Shown here in pieces: positions 15,296 to 23,333 of a stretch of DNA of 39,064 bases; the stretch's first letter is position 1; each line of letters opens with the position of its first letter. The notes under the pieces are model-generated. The model worked only from the letters and a program-made list of their open reading frames with translations. It had not been told where the DNA came from and did no database searches. Source of the DNA: Kiritimatiellia bacterium (lineage in GTDB: Bacteria; Verrucomicrobiota; Kiritimatiellia; SLAD01); assembly GCA_007128275.1 (NCBI GenBank), contig SKXR01000038.1, positions 1 to 39,064 of the forward strand. Direction: 5' to 3'. The position numbers and the translations under genes were made by a program.

Positions 15296-16288
15296 ATGAC
15301 TATTCGGCCATTTATTCGAAGCGCGCTCTTCTGTGGCGGCCTGGCCCTGTTCTTCTTGCTCCCGGTCGCGACCGAGGCTTCGCGTCCATTTCACGAGGAA
15401 GAACGCGAGCCCCGTCGGTTCCGTCTCTTACGCCCCAAAATGGATGAACCCGCCGCCCAATTGCAGTATGCCGACGCGTTGCAGGAACGCGGGCGTATGC
15501 GCCGCGCCCAACGCCAGTACCGCGCGCTGGTCCGTTATTGGCCCAACACGCAGGAAGCCGCTCAAGCCCAATACGCGTATGCCCGCCTCCTCGAAGAGCG
15601 CGGTAAACTTTCCCGCGCGTTCGATCAGTACGAAACCTTGATGGAAAACTACACGGGCATGTTTCCGCACGCGCACGTGCTGGAACGATTCTTCGAGATG
15701 GGCGAGACCATCATGGATCGGCGACGCGCCCGCTTCCTGATCTTCCCCGGATTTCATGCGCCGGAACGGGCCATCCCGTACTTCGAGGCCGTGGTCGATT
15801 ACGGTCCGCAATGGGCACGAGCGCCCGAGGCGCAACTGAACATTGCCCGGATCAAGGAACAGATCGACAGACTCGAAGAGGCCGTCTTCGCGTATGACCG
15901 CGTTGAATTCCGTTATCCGCGCAGTCCGCTCGTGGAGGAAGCGTCTTTTGGGAAAGCCCGCACGCTCTATGAGCTTTCCCGCGAAGCCCCCAACCACGTG
16001 GACGGCGCGGAAACGGCGCTGCACGCGTTGGGCTCGTTTGTGCGTAATTATCCGGATTCCGAACATGTCGAGGAAGCGCGCGAGTATATGCGAACCTTGT
16101 ACCGGGAACTCGCCCGACTTGCCTATCAGAAGGCGCGCTATTACGATCGCATCGCGCGTCGCCCGCAGGCCGCTGTAACCACGTATGAGCGTTTTCTGGA
16201 GGAATTTCCGGATACCGAATGGTCCGACACGGTCAGAAAGCGCTTGGAAACATTGCGGGAAAAGTTGGGAGATCAAGATGAGGGTTAA
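15296..16288 (+). CDS. BamD-like secreted TPR protein
   Basis: The 330-residue protein has an N-terminal hydrophobic signal (FIRSALFCGGLALFFLLPVATEA) and TPR repeats such as AQRQYRALVRYWPNTQEA, AFAYDRVEFRYPRSPLVEE-like units and TTYERFLEEFPDTEWSD. These resemble BamD, the lipoprotein partner of outer-membrane assembly, but no clear lipobox cysteine is placed for lipidation. The gene overlaps the LptE-like gene by 11 bases, so the pair probably serves outer-membrane building. The ATG at 15296 was chosen over a TTG four codons upstream. Confidence 0.8.
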   Translation: MTIRPFIRSALFCGGLALFFLLPVATEASRPFHEEEREPRRFRLLRPKMDEPAAQLQYADALQERGRMRRAQRQYRALVRYWPNTQEAAQAQYAYARLLEERGKLSRAFDQYETLMENYTGMFPHAHVLERFFEMGETIMDRRRARFLIFPGFHAPERAIPYFEAVVDYGPQWARAPEAQLNIARIKEQIDRLEEAVFAYDRVEFRYPRSPLVEEASFGKARTLYELSREAPNHVDGAETALHALGSFVRNYPDSEHVEEAREYMRTLYRELARLAYQKARYYDRIARRPQAAVTTYERFLEEFPDTEWSDTVRKRLETLREKLGDQDEG

Positions 16289-16811
16289 CCGGGCCTCGTT
16301 GATGAAGGGCGTCCTGGCAAGCGGGCTGGGCCTGATCGCCGTATACGGGTTGCCCGGTTGTGTCGGGTATCAGTTGGGCTCCATGCTGCCACCCGACATT
16401 CAGACCGTCTATGTGCCCACGTTCATCAATGAAACCGAGGAGCCCCTCTTGGAAATCGAAACCACGCGGGCCGCCATCAGCGAGATTCAACGGGACGGCT
16501 CGTTGCGGATTGCTTCCGCCGACGAGGCCGACGCCCTGTTGACCGTGCGCCTTACGGGGTTCCGCCTGCAACCCCTCGCCTACGACAGGGACCGCCGCGC
16601 CGCCGCCGAGGAATACCGCATGTTCATCACCGCCTCGATCGTCCTGACCCGGCAATCCACGCAGGAAGTGATTGCGCGCAGCCCGCGCGTGACCGGAGAG
16701 GCCACGTTTTTCCTGTTGGGCGACATGACCAGCTCCAAGCAGGCCGCCCTGCCTGCCGCATCCCGGGACTTGGCCCACCTGATCATCAGCCAGATCGTCG
16801 AAGCCTGGTAA
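16278..16811 (+). CDS. lptE: LptE-like LPS-assembly lipoprotein
   Basis: The 177-residue protein has a lipoprotein signal with the lipobox LPGC (Cys28). The mature part starts GYQLGSMLPPDIQTVYVPTF, followed by NETEEPLLE, ADALLTVRLTGF and a C-terminal LAHLIISQIVEAW. This is the pattern of the LptE/RlpB family, the plug of the LptD pore that inserts LPS in the outer membrane. The start at 16278 has a GGGAG site and lies inside the end of the upstream TPR gene. lptD is not in the window. Confidence 0.84.
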   Translation: MRVNRASLMKGVLASGLGLIAVYGLPGCVGYQLGSMLPPDIQTVYVPTFINETEEPLLEIETTRAAISEIQRDGSLRIASADEADALLTVRLTGFRLQPLAYDRDRRAAAEEYRMFITASIVLTRQSTQEVIARSPRVTGEATFFLLGDMTSSKQAALPAASRDLAHLIISQIVEAW

Positions 16812-16852
16812 CGGCTTTCCGGCGGGGATTCGCAAGCCTTGGGGATACAGGG

Positions 16853-16887
16853 AAAAAACAAAACGCCGCGCCCCGTAAGGCACGACG
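16853..16887 (-). terminator. Rho-independent terminator of rpsT
   Basis: On the minus strand CGTCGTGCC (16887-16879), a six-base loop and GGCGCGGCG (16872-16864) form a nine-pair stem with two G-T pairs, followed by TTTTGTTTTTT. It sits 28 bases after the rpsT stop. The plus strand lacks a comparable T-run, so it serves rpsT only. Confidence 0.8.
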
Positions 16888-16914
16888 TTCTAATCCGAAG
16901 GATTCAACAAACGG

Positions 16915-17178
16915 TTACACCAACGCGCGCATTTTGTTCGCAGCACGTGATTTGTAGCGCACGGTCGTGTTCTTCTTGAGGACATTGCGCTTGGCGGCCT
17001 TGTCCAGAATCGAGCAGTACTCGCTGAACGCCTGTTGCATCACGGTCTTGTCCTGTCCGGTCAAGGCTTCCAGGAAACGACGGCGATGACGCCGCACGCG
17101 GGAGCGGACGGCATAATTTTCACGACGCTGTCTTTCCGACACACGCATTCTTTTCTTCGCACTCTTCAGATTCGGCAT
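16915..17178 (-). CDS. rpsT: 30S ribosomal protein S20
   Basis: The 87-residue basic protein begins MPNLKSAKKRMRVSERQRREN, the standard S20 opening, and ends with the usual helix KKNTTVRYKSRAANKMRAL. S20 binds 16S rRNA early in small-subunit assembly. The start has a GGAG site. The gene is a single-gene unit: a promoter at 17293-17320 and a terminator at 16853-16887. Its leader of roughly 107 bases is long enough for autoregulation, as known for S20 elsewhere, but no structure was worked out. Confidence 0.97.
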   Translation of the reverse strand: MPNLKSAKKRMRVSERQRRENYAVRSRVRRHRRRFLEALTGQDKTVMQQAFSEYCSILDKAAKRNVLKKNTTVRYKSRAANKMRALV

Positions 17179-17292
17179 ATACGTAAACTCCAGTTCTTGC
17201 TATCCAGACAGTCCGGTCAAGATCCATCGTCAAAATGGAAACTTTCCCGGGATGAGGAACGGACATTGATCCGCAAATTCAAAAGTGGTGTA

Positions 17293-17320
17293 ATACTAGT
17301 CAGCGGGGCGATCAAGTCAA
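17293..17320 (-). promoter_or_regulatory. Putative rpsT promoter
   Basis: On the minus strand TTGACT (17320-17315), a 16-base spacer and TAGTAT (17298-17293). It lies in the 167-base spacer shared with the divergent kinase gene at 17346, so the two transcripts start close to each other. Confidence 0.5.
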
Positions 17321-17345
17321 CCCGCGTTTTCAACTATTTTTCGTA

Positions 17346-18620
17346 ATGCACAACGAACCGACACAGGGAGAGGCCCAACCGGTCTTTTGGGCCGACATGA
17401 TGGCCCGATGGCGAACCCTTCCGGCCCGGACCCGATGGCGCGTCGCACGCCGGGCCGGGGCCCATTTGCACGCGCTCTGGCGGAACAAGGTCGATATCGC
17501 CCGTTTGCCGTTGGAATTGACACGTTTTCATTGGTCCGGCCTGGAACCGCGATGGGTGGTCACCGAAGACAGTATCCGGCGTACCCGCTTCGTGCAAAGC
17601 CACGACCGGATCTGCCGGACATTGATCCGATGGCACCGGACCACAGGCCATGCGCTGACCCGCAAAGAGGCCGCGCTGTTTCTGGGCGGTTTCTTGAAAC
17701 AGGAGAAACTGGAAAAGCCGACCGTCCGTCAGCTTGCGAGGGAATTGGACGCGGACGGCGTGCAGCATCTGGCTTTGCGGCCGGGGAAGGAATACGCACG
17801 CGCCCTTCGCATGGAATCTGATTCCGCCGGGGGCCCGTATCGCGGGTATTGGGCCTCCGACCCCGGTTTGCCGGCCGCCTTGCTCGCCGCGGAAACCAAC
17901 CGTGCGGAACGGACCATGCCCCATCGTCCTCTCAAACAAGGACCGCGCATCACGGTCTTTCGCGCCGCGCTATATGGCAAGGACACCCTCGTTAAACGCT
18001 ACGACATCAACTCGTGGCCGGACCGGTTGCGGTATCTCCTGCGCACCAGCCGAGGGAGACGCGCCTGGGCGGTCGGCGAGACGTTTCGGATGCTGCAGAT
18101 TCCCACGCCGCGCCCCTTGGGTTATCTGGAGGTGCGCAAGCGCGGCCTGCCCTTGCGCAGTTATGTGTTCACGGAGTTCGAACGCGAATCGGATACCGCG
18201 CGCCGCTGGATCTGCCGACACTGGAGAAGGTCCGACGACACCGTAAAACGCGCTTTTCGCGCCGCGTTGCAGGACATGCTAAACACGCTGTATCGCGCCA
18301 ACATCTACCATGCGGACACCAAACTGGCCAACCTCATGGCGCGACCGGCGGACGGTTCCGCCGTACCGGACCTGATGTGGATCGATCTGGAATGCGTCCG
18401 GTTCGGCGTGCGCGCCACCGAACATCGCATGATCCGAAACCTCGTACAGATGAACGGATCCGTGCGCAACGCATGGATGACGGAAACCGAACGGCTCGTG
18501 TTTCTGCGCGAAATGGCCGAGACGTATCCGTTCCTTATGGATCCGCGAAACATCGACAAGATGCGGCGCTGGACCGTGGCCCGTTGGCACAAGGAGTTAC
18601 GCACACGATGCGGCCCCTGA
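17346..18620 (+). CDS. WaaP/Kdo-kinase-type (RIO-like fold) kinase
   Basis: The 424-residue protein has, from about residue 200, the fold elements of the lipopolysaccharide kinase family: TVFRAALYGKDTLVKRYD (nucleotide-binding Lys), VFTEF in the hinge, the catalytic loop YHADTKLANLM with Asp324 and Asn329, and the metal-binding Asp347 in WIDLE. The N-terminal 190 residues are basic and not recognised. Family members phosphorylate heptose or Kdo in the LPS core. It overlaps the next gene by 13 bases. No ribosome site precedes the ATG; a TATTTT box ends six bases before it. Alternative: a kinase for another glycan or protein. Confidence 0.78.
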   Translation: MHNEPTQGEAQPVFWADMMARWRTLPARTRWRVARRAGAHLHALWRNKVDIARLPLELTRFHWSGLEPRWVVTEDSIRRTRFVQSHDRICRTLIRWHRTTGHALTRKEAALFLGGFLKQEKLEKPTVRQLARELDADGVQHLALRPGKEYARALRMESDSAGGPYRGYWASDPGLPAALLAAETNRAERTMPHRPLKQGPRITVFRAALYGKDTLVKRYDINSWPDRLRYLLRTSRGRRAWAVGETFRMLQIPTPRPLGYLEVRKRGLPLRSYVFTEFERESDTARRWICRHWRRSDDTVKRAFRAALQDMLNTLYRANIYHADTKLANLMARPADGSAVPDLMWIDLECVRFGVRATEHRMIRNLVQMNGSVRNAWMTETERLVFLREMAETYPFLMDPRNIDKMRRWTVARWHKELRTRCGP

Positions 18621-19309
18621 AATGGCTGGTCGGACTGTTGCTGATCCCGGCCTGCGTGGGCGTCACCCAGTCCCTCGCGGGGCTGCTTGACGCGCTGTCC
18701 GGCGGCACCCTGCACGGCATTTCCGTAAGTGTGTGGGGATTGATACTCGGATCCCTCCTGTGGCTCTTCATGTACCTGGTCATGCCCCGCCCCGTCCGGA
18801 CCTATGTGCTGGCGCACGAATTGACCCACGCGCTGTGGGGCTGGGCGATGGGCGCAAAGATCAGCGGCATCAAGGTTTCCAAGAAGGGAGGACACGTCAA
18901 GCTGAACCGCACCAATTTCTTGATCACCTTGGCCCCCTATTTCTTCCCGTTCTACACCGTGCTCGTGATCCTGCTCCACCTCGGACTTAGTTTCTTCTAT
19001 GACATGCAACGATTTGAGCCCGTCTGGCTCGGTTGGGTCGGCCTCACATGGGCCTTTCATTTCACATTCACGCTCTCCACCCTTCGCACCCGCCAACCGG
19101 ACATTCAGGAACACGGAAAGCTCTTCTCCTACACCGTCATCTATCTGCTCAACGTCCTCGGCATTTGCCTCTGGATTGTTGCCATTTCAGACACCACATG
19201 GAACGCGTGGAGCATCGAACTTTGGTCGTTGGTGGGAGGAACCTACGAAGCATTGTGGGACCGACTCGTATACCACGTCGATGCGCTCTACCAAGGCTAC
19301 CTGCTGTAA
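18608..19309 (+). CDS. M50-like integral membrane metalloprotease candidate
   Basis: The 233-residue protein has about five membrane segments and the zinc motif HELTH at residues 70-74 within AHELTHALWGWAMGAKISG, followed by a hydrophobic stretch with LAPYFFPFY that resembles the second half of M50/site-2 proteases. The usual second motif (NxxPxxxxDG) is not obvious, so proteolysis is likely but unproven. The ATG was placed at 18608, inside the end of the kinase gene and after AAGGAG. Overlap with the kinase suggests a joint envelope task. Confidence 0.7.
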   Translation: MRPLKWLVGLLLIPACVGVTQSLAGLLDALSGGTLHGISVSVWGLILGSLLWLFMYLVMPRPVRTYVLAHELTHALWGWAMGAKISGIKVSKKGGHVKLNRTNFLITLAPYFFPFYTVLVILLHLGLSFFYDMQRFEPVWLGWVGLTWAFHFTFTLSTLRTRQPDIQEHGKLFSYTVIYLLNVLGICLWIVAISDTTWNAWSIELWSLVGGTYEALWDRLVYHVDALYQGYLL

Positions 19310-19354
19310 GGCCGGATCGAGCGGCGGAGGACGAACGCCCCATCGCCTTATAGC

Positions 19355-20113
19355 CTAATCGGCGGGGCGGGCATCCAATGGGACCACGCGATCCCCCATC
19401 CATAACAGGTCACGGGTCACCCGGCGGCTGGAACGCCCGAACGAGAACACTTCGTCGGCCGACATCCGCGTGTACCGGAAGACCGCGTCCAGAATGACGG
19501 CCTGACCACTTTCAAAGGTCATCCCCTGAATGGAGGCGACCAGCTCATTCTCGGCATTCCACCAGTACAGAGCCCCATCGGCAATCACGAGTTCAATCTG
19601 TTCCCGCACGAAGCGGGTCCCCACAGGGGTCTCAAGCGGCAATTGAATCTCGAACCATTTCGCCAGGGCAACGGCGTCGCCATGGAAGAACGCGGGATGC
19701 CATTTCCCGGCTGGGTCCTGTTGGAATGAAAACAAGCCCCCGCGCATATGGACACGCCGTAACGCGTCCCTGCGGGGATGCAAAAAGCGCGACACACTCC
19801 AGTCGAGCCGGATTTCATCGATGGCCAGCCCCGCTCCATTCCGGCCTTCAAATCCTTCCGTTTCAATCCCCGCGACCACGAGCGAGAGGTTCGGATGAAG
19901 CCATACGCGCTCCACGGCGACCGGCAAATCCCACGCGTCGCGTAAGCGTTCCTCGACCATGTACCGAAATCCCTCCGTCCGCACCATGAAAAAGGCCGCC
20001 ACATAGAAAATGAGCGCAAGAGCCAACAGCGTAAGCAGGAAACGCGTCAACCCTCCAAGGCGATCAACGGCTGTTTCTTCTTCCATCTTCACTTGGCGAC
20101 GCCGCGCAGTCAT
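19355..20113 (-). CDS. AsmA-like membrane-anchored protein of unknown role
   Basis: The 252-residue protein has a cytoplasmic tip, one membrane helix (about 23-45, LTRFLLTLLALALIFYVAAFF) and a beta-rich periplasmic part that opens with EGFRYMVEERLRDAWDLPVAVERVWLHPNLS-like sequence. That opening recalls AsmA/DUF748 proteins, which bridge inner and outer membranes or affect lipid transport, but the match is short. It follows proC by 16 bases with a GAAGGAAA site. A second start at 20086 is possible. Function is not known. Confidence 0.62.
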   Translation of the reverse strand: MTARRRQVKMEEETAVDRLGGLTRFLLTLLALALIFYVAAFFMVRTEGFRYMVEERLRDAWDLPVAVERVWLHPNLSLVVAGIETEGFEGRNGAGLAIDEIRLDWSVSRFLHPRRDALRRVHMRGGLFSFQQDPAGKWHPAFFHGDAVALAKWFEIQLPLETPVGTRFVREQIELVIADGALYWWNAENELVASIQGMTFESGQAVILDAVFRYTRMSADEVFSFGRSSRRVTRDLLWMGDRVVPLDARPAD

Positions 20114-20129
20114 GGGGGCACATTTTCCT

Positions 20130-20960
20130 TCACGTTCCGGACGAGAGTTCTTTCGCCCGCTGGTATGCGGCCATGATGGCCGTGACCAAGTGATCGTGTA
20201 CGTCTTCTTCCTGCATCACGGAGATGGCGGCAGCGGTGGTGCCGCCTTTGGACGTCACGCGTTCACGCAATTCGGCGGGAGACTGGCCCGTCTCCGTCAC
20301 CAAACGGGCCGCACCGGAGACCGTATGGACAATCAACAGGTCGGCGACCTGTTCGTCGAGTCCCAGCCGTTGCGCGGCTTCCTGCATGGCTTCCATGAGA
20401 TAGAACACATAGGCGGGGCCGCTCCCGCTGATGGCCGTGACGGCATCCATCTGTTCTTCCTCGACCCGAACCACCCTTCCTGTGGCGCCGAGCAGTCGTT
20501 CCGCCACGGACAAATCGGCTTCCGTCGCATGGACGCCGGGACAGATGGCCGCCACCCCTTTGCCGACCAGTGCCGGCGTGTTCGGCATGACGCGCACCAC
20601 GCGAACGCCCTCGCCTAAAGCCGCCTCGATACGGGCAAGCGGCACGCCGGCCGCAATACTGATAACGAGATGGCGATCCGTGATCGCCGGACGAATGGCC
20701 TCAAACACCTCCTGCATGCCTTGTGGCTTGACAGCCAACACCACCCAATCCGCTTGCCGCACAGCGGCGAGATTGTCGTCCGCTGCCTGCACCCCGTACG
20801 CGGCACGAAAATAGGCGCGGCGATCTTCCTGGATATCGGTCACCCGTATCCGGTTCGCGTCGGCCATTCCCTGCCGAAGCAATCCGCTGACCAACGCTTC
20901 CGTCATATTCCCCGCGCCGATGAAAGCGACCTGCTGTTCAATGGGCTTTGAGTCTTCCAT
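20130..20960 (-). CDS. proC: Pyrroline-5-carboxylate reductase
   Basis: The 276-residue enzyme makes proline from pyrroline-5-carboxylate with NAD(P)H. The dinucleotide fold is VAFIGAGNMTEALVSGLL (residues 11-28). Family motifs further on include VVLAVKPQ, RVMPNTPALVGKG, ITAISGSGPAYVF and LVTSKGGTTAAA-like RVTSKGGTTAAAI. It begins three bases after yggS ends, with GAGGTG before the ATG. The yggS-proC pair is one of the most conserved neighbourhoods in bacteria. Confidence 0.96.
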   Translation of the reverse strand: MEDSKPIEQQVAFIGAGNMTEALVSGLLRQGMADANRIRVTDIQEDRRAYFRAAYGVQAADDNLAAVRQADWVVLAVKPQGMQEVFEAIRPAITDRHLVISIAAGVPLARIEAALGEGVRVVRVMPNTPALVGKGVAAICPGVHATEADLSVAERLLGATGRVVRVEEEQMDAVTAISGSGPAYVFYLMEAMQEAAQRLGLDEQVADLLIVHTVSGAARLVTETGQSPAELRERVTSKGGTTAAAISVMQEEDVHDHLVTAIMAAYQRAKELSSGT

Positions 20961-20963
20961 GCT

Positions 20964-21665
20964 TCACCTCGTTCCGAACAAGTCCGTTCCCACACGCACC
21001 CACGTAGCGCCTTCTTCGATCGCAACCTCCAAATCGTGCGACATGCCCATGGACAACTCGTCCAAAGGGATCCCCGTATCGGCGCGCCATTGATCGCGCA
21101 ACGCGCGCAAGCGTTGAAAATGCGGACGGGCCTTCTCCGGGTCTTCCGTAAACGGAGGGATGGTCATCAGGCCCACGAGATCCACGTGCATCAGCCGGGT
21201 CGACGCCTCCAGGAGTTCGGGCACCTGTTCCGGGGTCAAACCGAACTTGGAAACTTCCCCGGACACGTTGACTTCAAGAAATAGCTGCATGGTGACGCCC
21301 GCGACTTCGGCGCCTTGATTGACGGCGTTCAGGAGTTTCAAGGAGTCCACGGAATGAATGGCTTCAAAGAGGTGAACCGCGAATTTGACCTTATTGGTTT
21401 GCAGATGGCCTACCAGATGCCAGCGCAGGTGTCCGGGCGATTCAGGAATCTTCGCACGCGCCTCCTGCACCTTGCTTTCACCCAGGAAAATGATTCCGGC
21501 ATTCGCCGCTTCGCGGATGCGTTCCGGACCGTGCCCTTTCGACACCGCCACAAGGTTCACATCGTCCCGAGCGCGGCCGGCCCGTTTGCAGGCGGCGTGA
21601 ATCCTTGCTTCGACGTTCTTCAACCGGTCTGAGAACGATTCGTCTTTATTTCCTGCTTCGGTCAT
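20964..21665 (-). CDS. YggS/PLPBP family pyridoxal-phosphate homeostasis protein
   Basis: The 233-residue protein has the single-domain alanine-racemase-like barrel that carries PLP on Lys43 in NLVAVSKGH. Other motifs are FLGESKVQEA, WHLVGHLQTNK, EVNVSGEVSKFG, GLMTIPP and LSMGMSHDLEVAIEEGATWVRVG. Members balance PLP supply and amino-acid pools and lack catalysis of their own. The start at 21665 (MTEAGN) fits the family; an in-frame extension to 21743 would run into the divergent gene's leader. Only 76 bases separate it from the divergent DUF1805 gene. Confidence 0.95.
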   Translation of the reverse strand: MTEAGNKDESFSDRLKNVEARIHAACKRAGRARDDVNLVAVSKGHGPERIREAANAGIIFLGESKVQEARAKIPESPGHLRWHLVGHLQTNKVKFAVHLFEAIHSVDSLKLLNAVNQGAEVAGVTMQLFLEVNVSGEVSKFGLTPEQVPELLEASTRLMHVDLVGLMTIPPFTEDPEKARPHFQRLRALRDQWRADTGIPLDELSMGMSHDLEVAIEEGATWVRVGTDLFGTR

Positions 21666-21741
21666 CACGATGAACAGTATATACTGCGTGCGACAGGGTA
21701 AAAGGAAATATACAGCACGGTTACAAAGGAGGGAACGCATC

Positions 21742-22026
21742 ATGACACAGGAAAAGATCCATATCGACGGCCAGGAAGCCGACGGCTACCTGATCCCCCT
21801 TCCAAGCTGCAACCTCGTGTTCATTACAAAGGGGAACAGCTTACTGGCTTGTGGCGCGGTGGATGCGATGGCCATGGACAAATTCAATGTGCCCACCGCC
21901 ACGATTTCGGGTGTCGCCACCGTGGACGATCTTCTGAACGGCGAGGTCAAAGCCGTGAACAAAGCCGCGGAAGCATTGGGTGTGGCGCCGGGCCTGTCCG
22001 GGCGGGACGCGCTCGCGAAACTCTGA
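21742..22026 (+). CDS. DUF1805 (YunC-like) protein
   Basis: The 94-residue protein matches the small DUF1805 family: an opening IHIDGQEADGYLIPLP, SCNLVFITKGNSLLACGAVD, the central ATISGVATVDDLLNGEV, and the closing APGLSGRDALAKL. The family is of unknown function and widespread in firmicutes, archaea and PVC bacteria. An excellent AAGGAGGGAA ribosome site fixes the start at 21742. It is divergent from yggS, with a palindromic AGTATATACT in the spacer. Confidence 0.85.
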   Translation: MTQEKIHIDGQEADGYLIPLPSCNLVFITKGNSLLACGAVDAMAMDKFNVPTATISGVATVDDLLNGEVKAVNKAAEALGVAPGLSGRDALAKL

Positions 22027-22059
22027 CCTGAGCGAGCTCCGCGCGCGCGACGGGTGTAG

Positions 22060-22272
22060 CAGCCCGTTGAAAAACGAATGCGTGGATTGGAATCAGGGTG
22101 GCACAGGCGTCCCCGCCTGCCTATGGTGGAGAGAGCCAGACTGACAGAGAACGCCGGATACACCGCGCCCGTCATCATCACTAACGGCGGGCAGGTCGCC
22201 TGTGATTTCTTGCTCTTTGGGGAGGCTCAAGACACAGGCAAGATGCCTGTGTCACCCTTTTTCAACGGGCTG
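22060..22272. mobile_element. MITE-like element with 15-bp perfect terminal inverted repeats
   Basis: CAGCCCGTTGAAAAA at 22060-22074 is mirrored exactly by TTTTTCAACGGGCTG at 22258-22272. One base beyond each end a TA dinucleotide is found, which could be a target duplication of the kind made by IS630/Tc1 elements. The 213-bp body has no gene. It contains two hairpins: CAGGCG-TCCC-CGCCTG (22104-22119) and a perfect ten-pair GACACAGGCA/TGCCTGTGTC with an AGA loop (22231-22253). No transposase is near, so it would need to be moved in trans. It could instead be a folded repeat without mobility. Confidence 0.62.
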
Positions 22273-22378
22273 ATAGAGAACGGCTCCGCCTGAGCCGATC
22301 GTGGAGGCACGACGCGCCGTGAGGCCTCGCCTTTGGTGACGGGAACATCATCCACAACGAACCGTCGCGCGGGGGGGG

Positions 22379-22416
22379 CGACGGAAAAATGTCACACGTG
22401 TGACATTTTTCCGTCG
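22379..22416. terminator. Perfect 38-bp palindrome, probable two-way terminator
   Basis: Two 19-base arms meet with no spacer at 22397/22398. The centre is TGTCACACGTGTGACA, flanked by five A on the left and five T on the right, and closed by CGACGG/CCGTCG. On each strand it reads as a hairpin followed by a T-run. It lies between the convergent DUF1805 gene and the glycosyltransferase gene, the usual place for a shared intrinsic terminator. A protein-binding site is the alternative. Confidence 0.65.
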
Positions 22417-22489
22417 TGCCTGGAACGGGCGGACGTGCAGGCATGGGGCCGGGCGCGGATACCCCTGGAGACGGGACGAGGCGCAGGAC

Positions 22490-23185
22490 TCAGGATACAA
22501 AACGGTATTTGACGATGCACCAGATGGCGCGGAACCCGTCTTTCCAGGTGATCTTCTTCCCTTGGGCGTAACTGCGACCGTAGTAGGAGATGGGCACTTC
22601 ATACATCACCCAGTCCCCCCGTGACACTTTCGCCGTGATTTCCGGTTCAAATCCGAACCGGTTCTCTTTGATCTCCACCGTGTCCAACACCTCTTTCTTG
22701 AAGACCTTGTAGCAGACTTCCATGTCTGTGAGATTGATGTTGGTCATCATGTTCGACAGGGTCGTGAGAAATTTATTGCCGAGGTAATGCCAGTAATAGA
22801 CCACGCGATGCGGGCCGCCCCCCAGAAAGCGAGAGCCGTAAACGACATCGGCATGGCCGTTCAGAATGGGCCCAAGCAACTGCGGATACTCGTTGGGGTC
22901 GTATTCCAGATCGGCGTCCTGAATGATGACAATATCGCCGGTGGCCGTCTTGAACCCGGTCCGCAAAGCCGCGCCCTTGCCCTGGTTCACGTTGTGGTAG
23001 GCGAACTTCCAGGCGGGTTGCTCTTCTGCGAGCTTCTTCATCACATCGCGCGTGCCATCCTGCGAACAGTCGTCCACAAGCACAATTTCCTTTTCCATGC
23101 CGACGTCAACGCTGTTCACCTTGTTCACCAGTTCTTCCAGCGTGGCGGCCTCGTTGTAGACGGGTATGACGATGGATAGTTTCAT
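22490..23185 (-). CDS. GT2 glycosyltransferase, polyprenyl-phosphate sugar transferase type
   Basis: The 231-residue protein is a GT-A fold enzyme: SIVIPVYNEAATLEELV at the N-terminus, VLVDDCSQDGT (nucleotide site), NQGKGAALRTGF, the metal-binding DAD motif in IIQDADLEYDP (about 91-101), and YGSRFLGG. It is most like the short DPM1/GtrB group that loads mannose or glucose onto polyprenyl phosphate, but it has no C-terminal membrane pair. It stands alone and ends toward the palindromic terminator. The ATG at 23185 has only a weak GTGGGG site. Confidence 0.9.
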   Translation of the reverse strand: MKLSIVIPVYNEAATLEELVNKVNSVDVGMEKEIVLVDDCSQDGTRDVMKKLAEEQPAWKFAYHNVNQGKGAALRTGFKTATGDIVIIQDADLEYDPNEYPQLLGPILNGHADVVYGSRFLGGGPHRVVYYWHYLGNKFLTTLSNMMTNINLTDMEVCYKVFKKEVLDTVEIKENRFGFEPEITAKVSRGDWVMYEVPISYYGRSYAQGKKITWKDGFRAIWCIVKYRFVS

Positions 23186-23333
23186 AAAGCCCCACGTGTT
23201 CTTGTCCGGATGTGATATGCGCCGTCTATATAGGCAAAAGAACCCTTCGCATGCAAAGAAAAGATTTCATGAGGGGAACGGTTCGGGAAGGGCGCTGTAT
23301 GTGGTCAACCGTCGCTGATTCCGTGACACCCCG

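Larger units (their letters stand above)
22027..22489. other. 463-base intergenic region between convergent genes
   Basis: This is the only gap over 300 bases. It holds a MITE-like element (22060-22272), then about 100 bases with small GC-rich hairpins, then a perfect palindrome (22379-22416) and a further 70 bases before the glycosyltransferase stop. No coding signal was found on either strand. Confidence 0.8.

Noticed and set aside
18014..18607. Upstream extension of the M50-like reading frame
   Set aside because: The extension runs inside the kinase gene in another frame and reads as Arg-rich nonsense; the ATG at 18608 has AAGGAG upstream and opens a hydrophobic N-terminus.
22390..22405. 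CRP/FNR-type operator in the palindrome core
   Set aside because: The core is TGTCACACGTGTGACA, which does not have the TGTGA-N6-TCACA order, and it lies between gene ends, not in front of a start.
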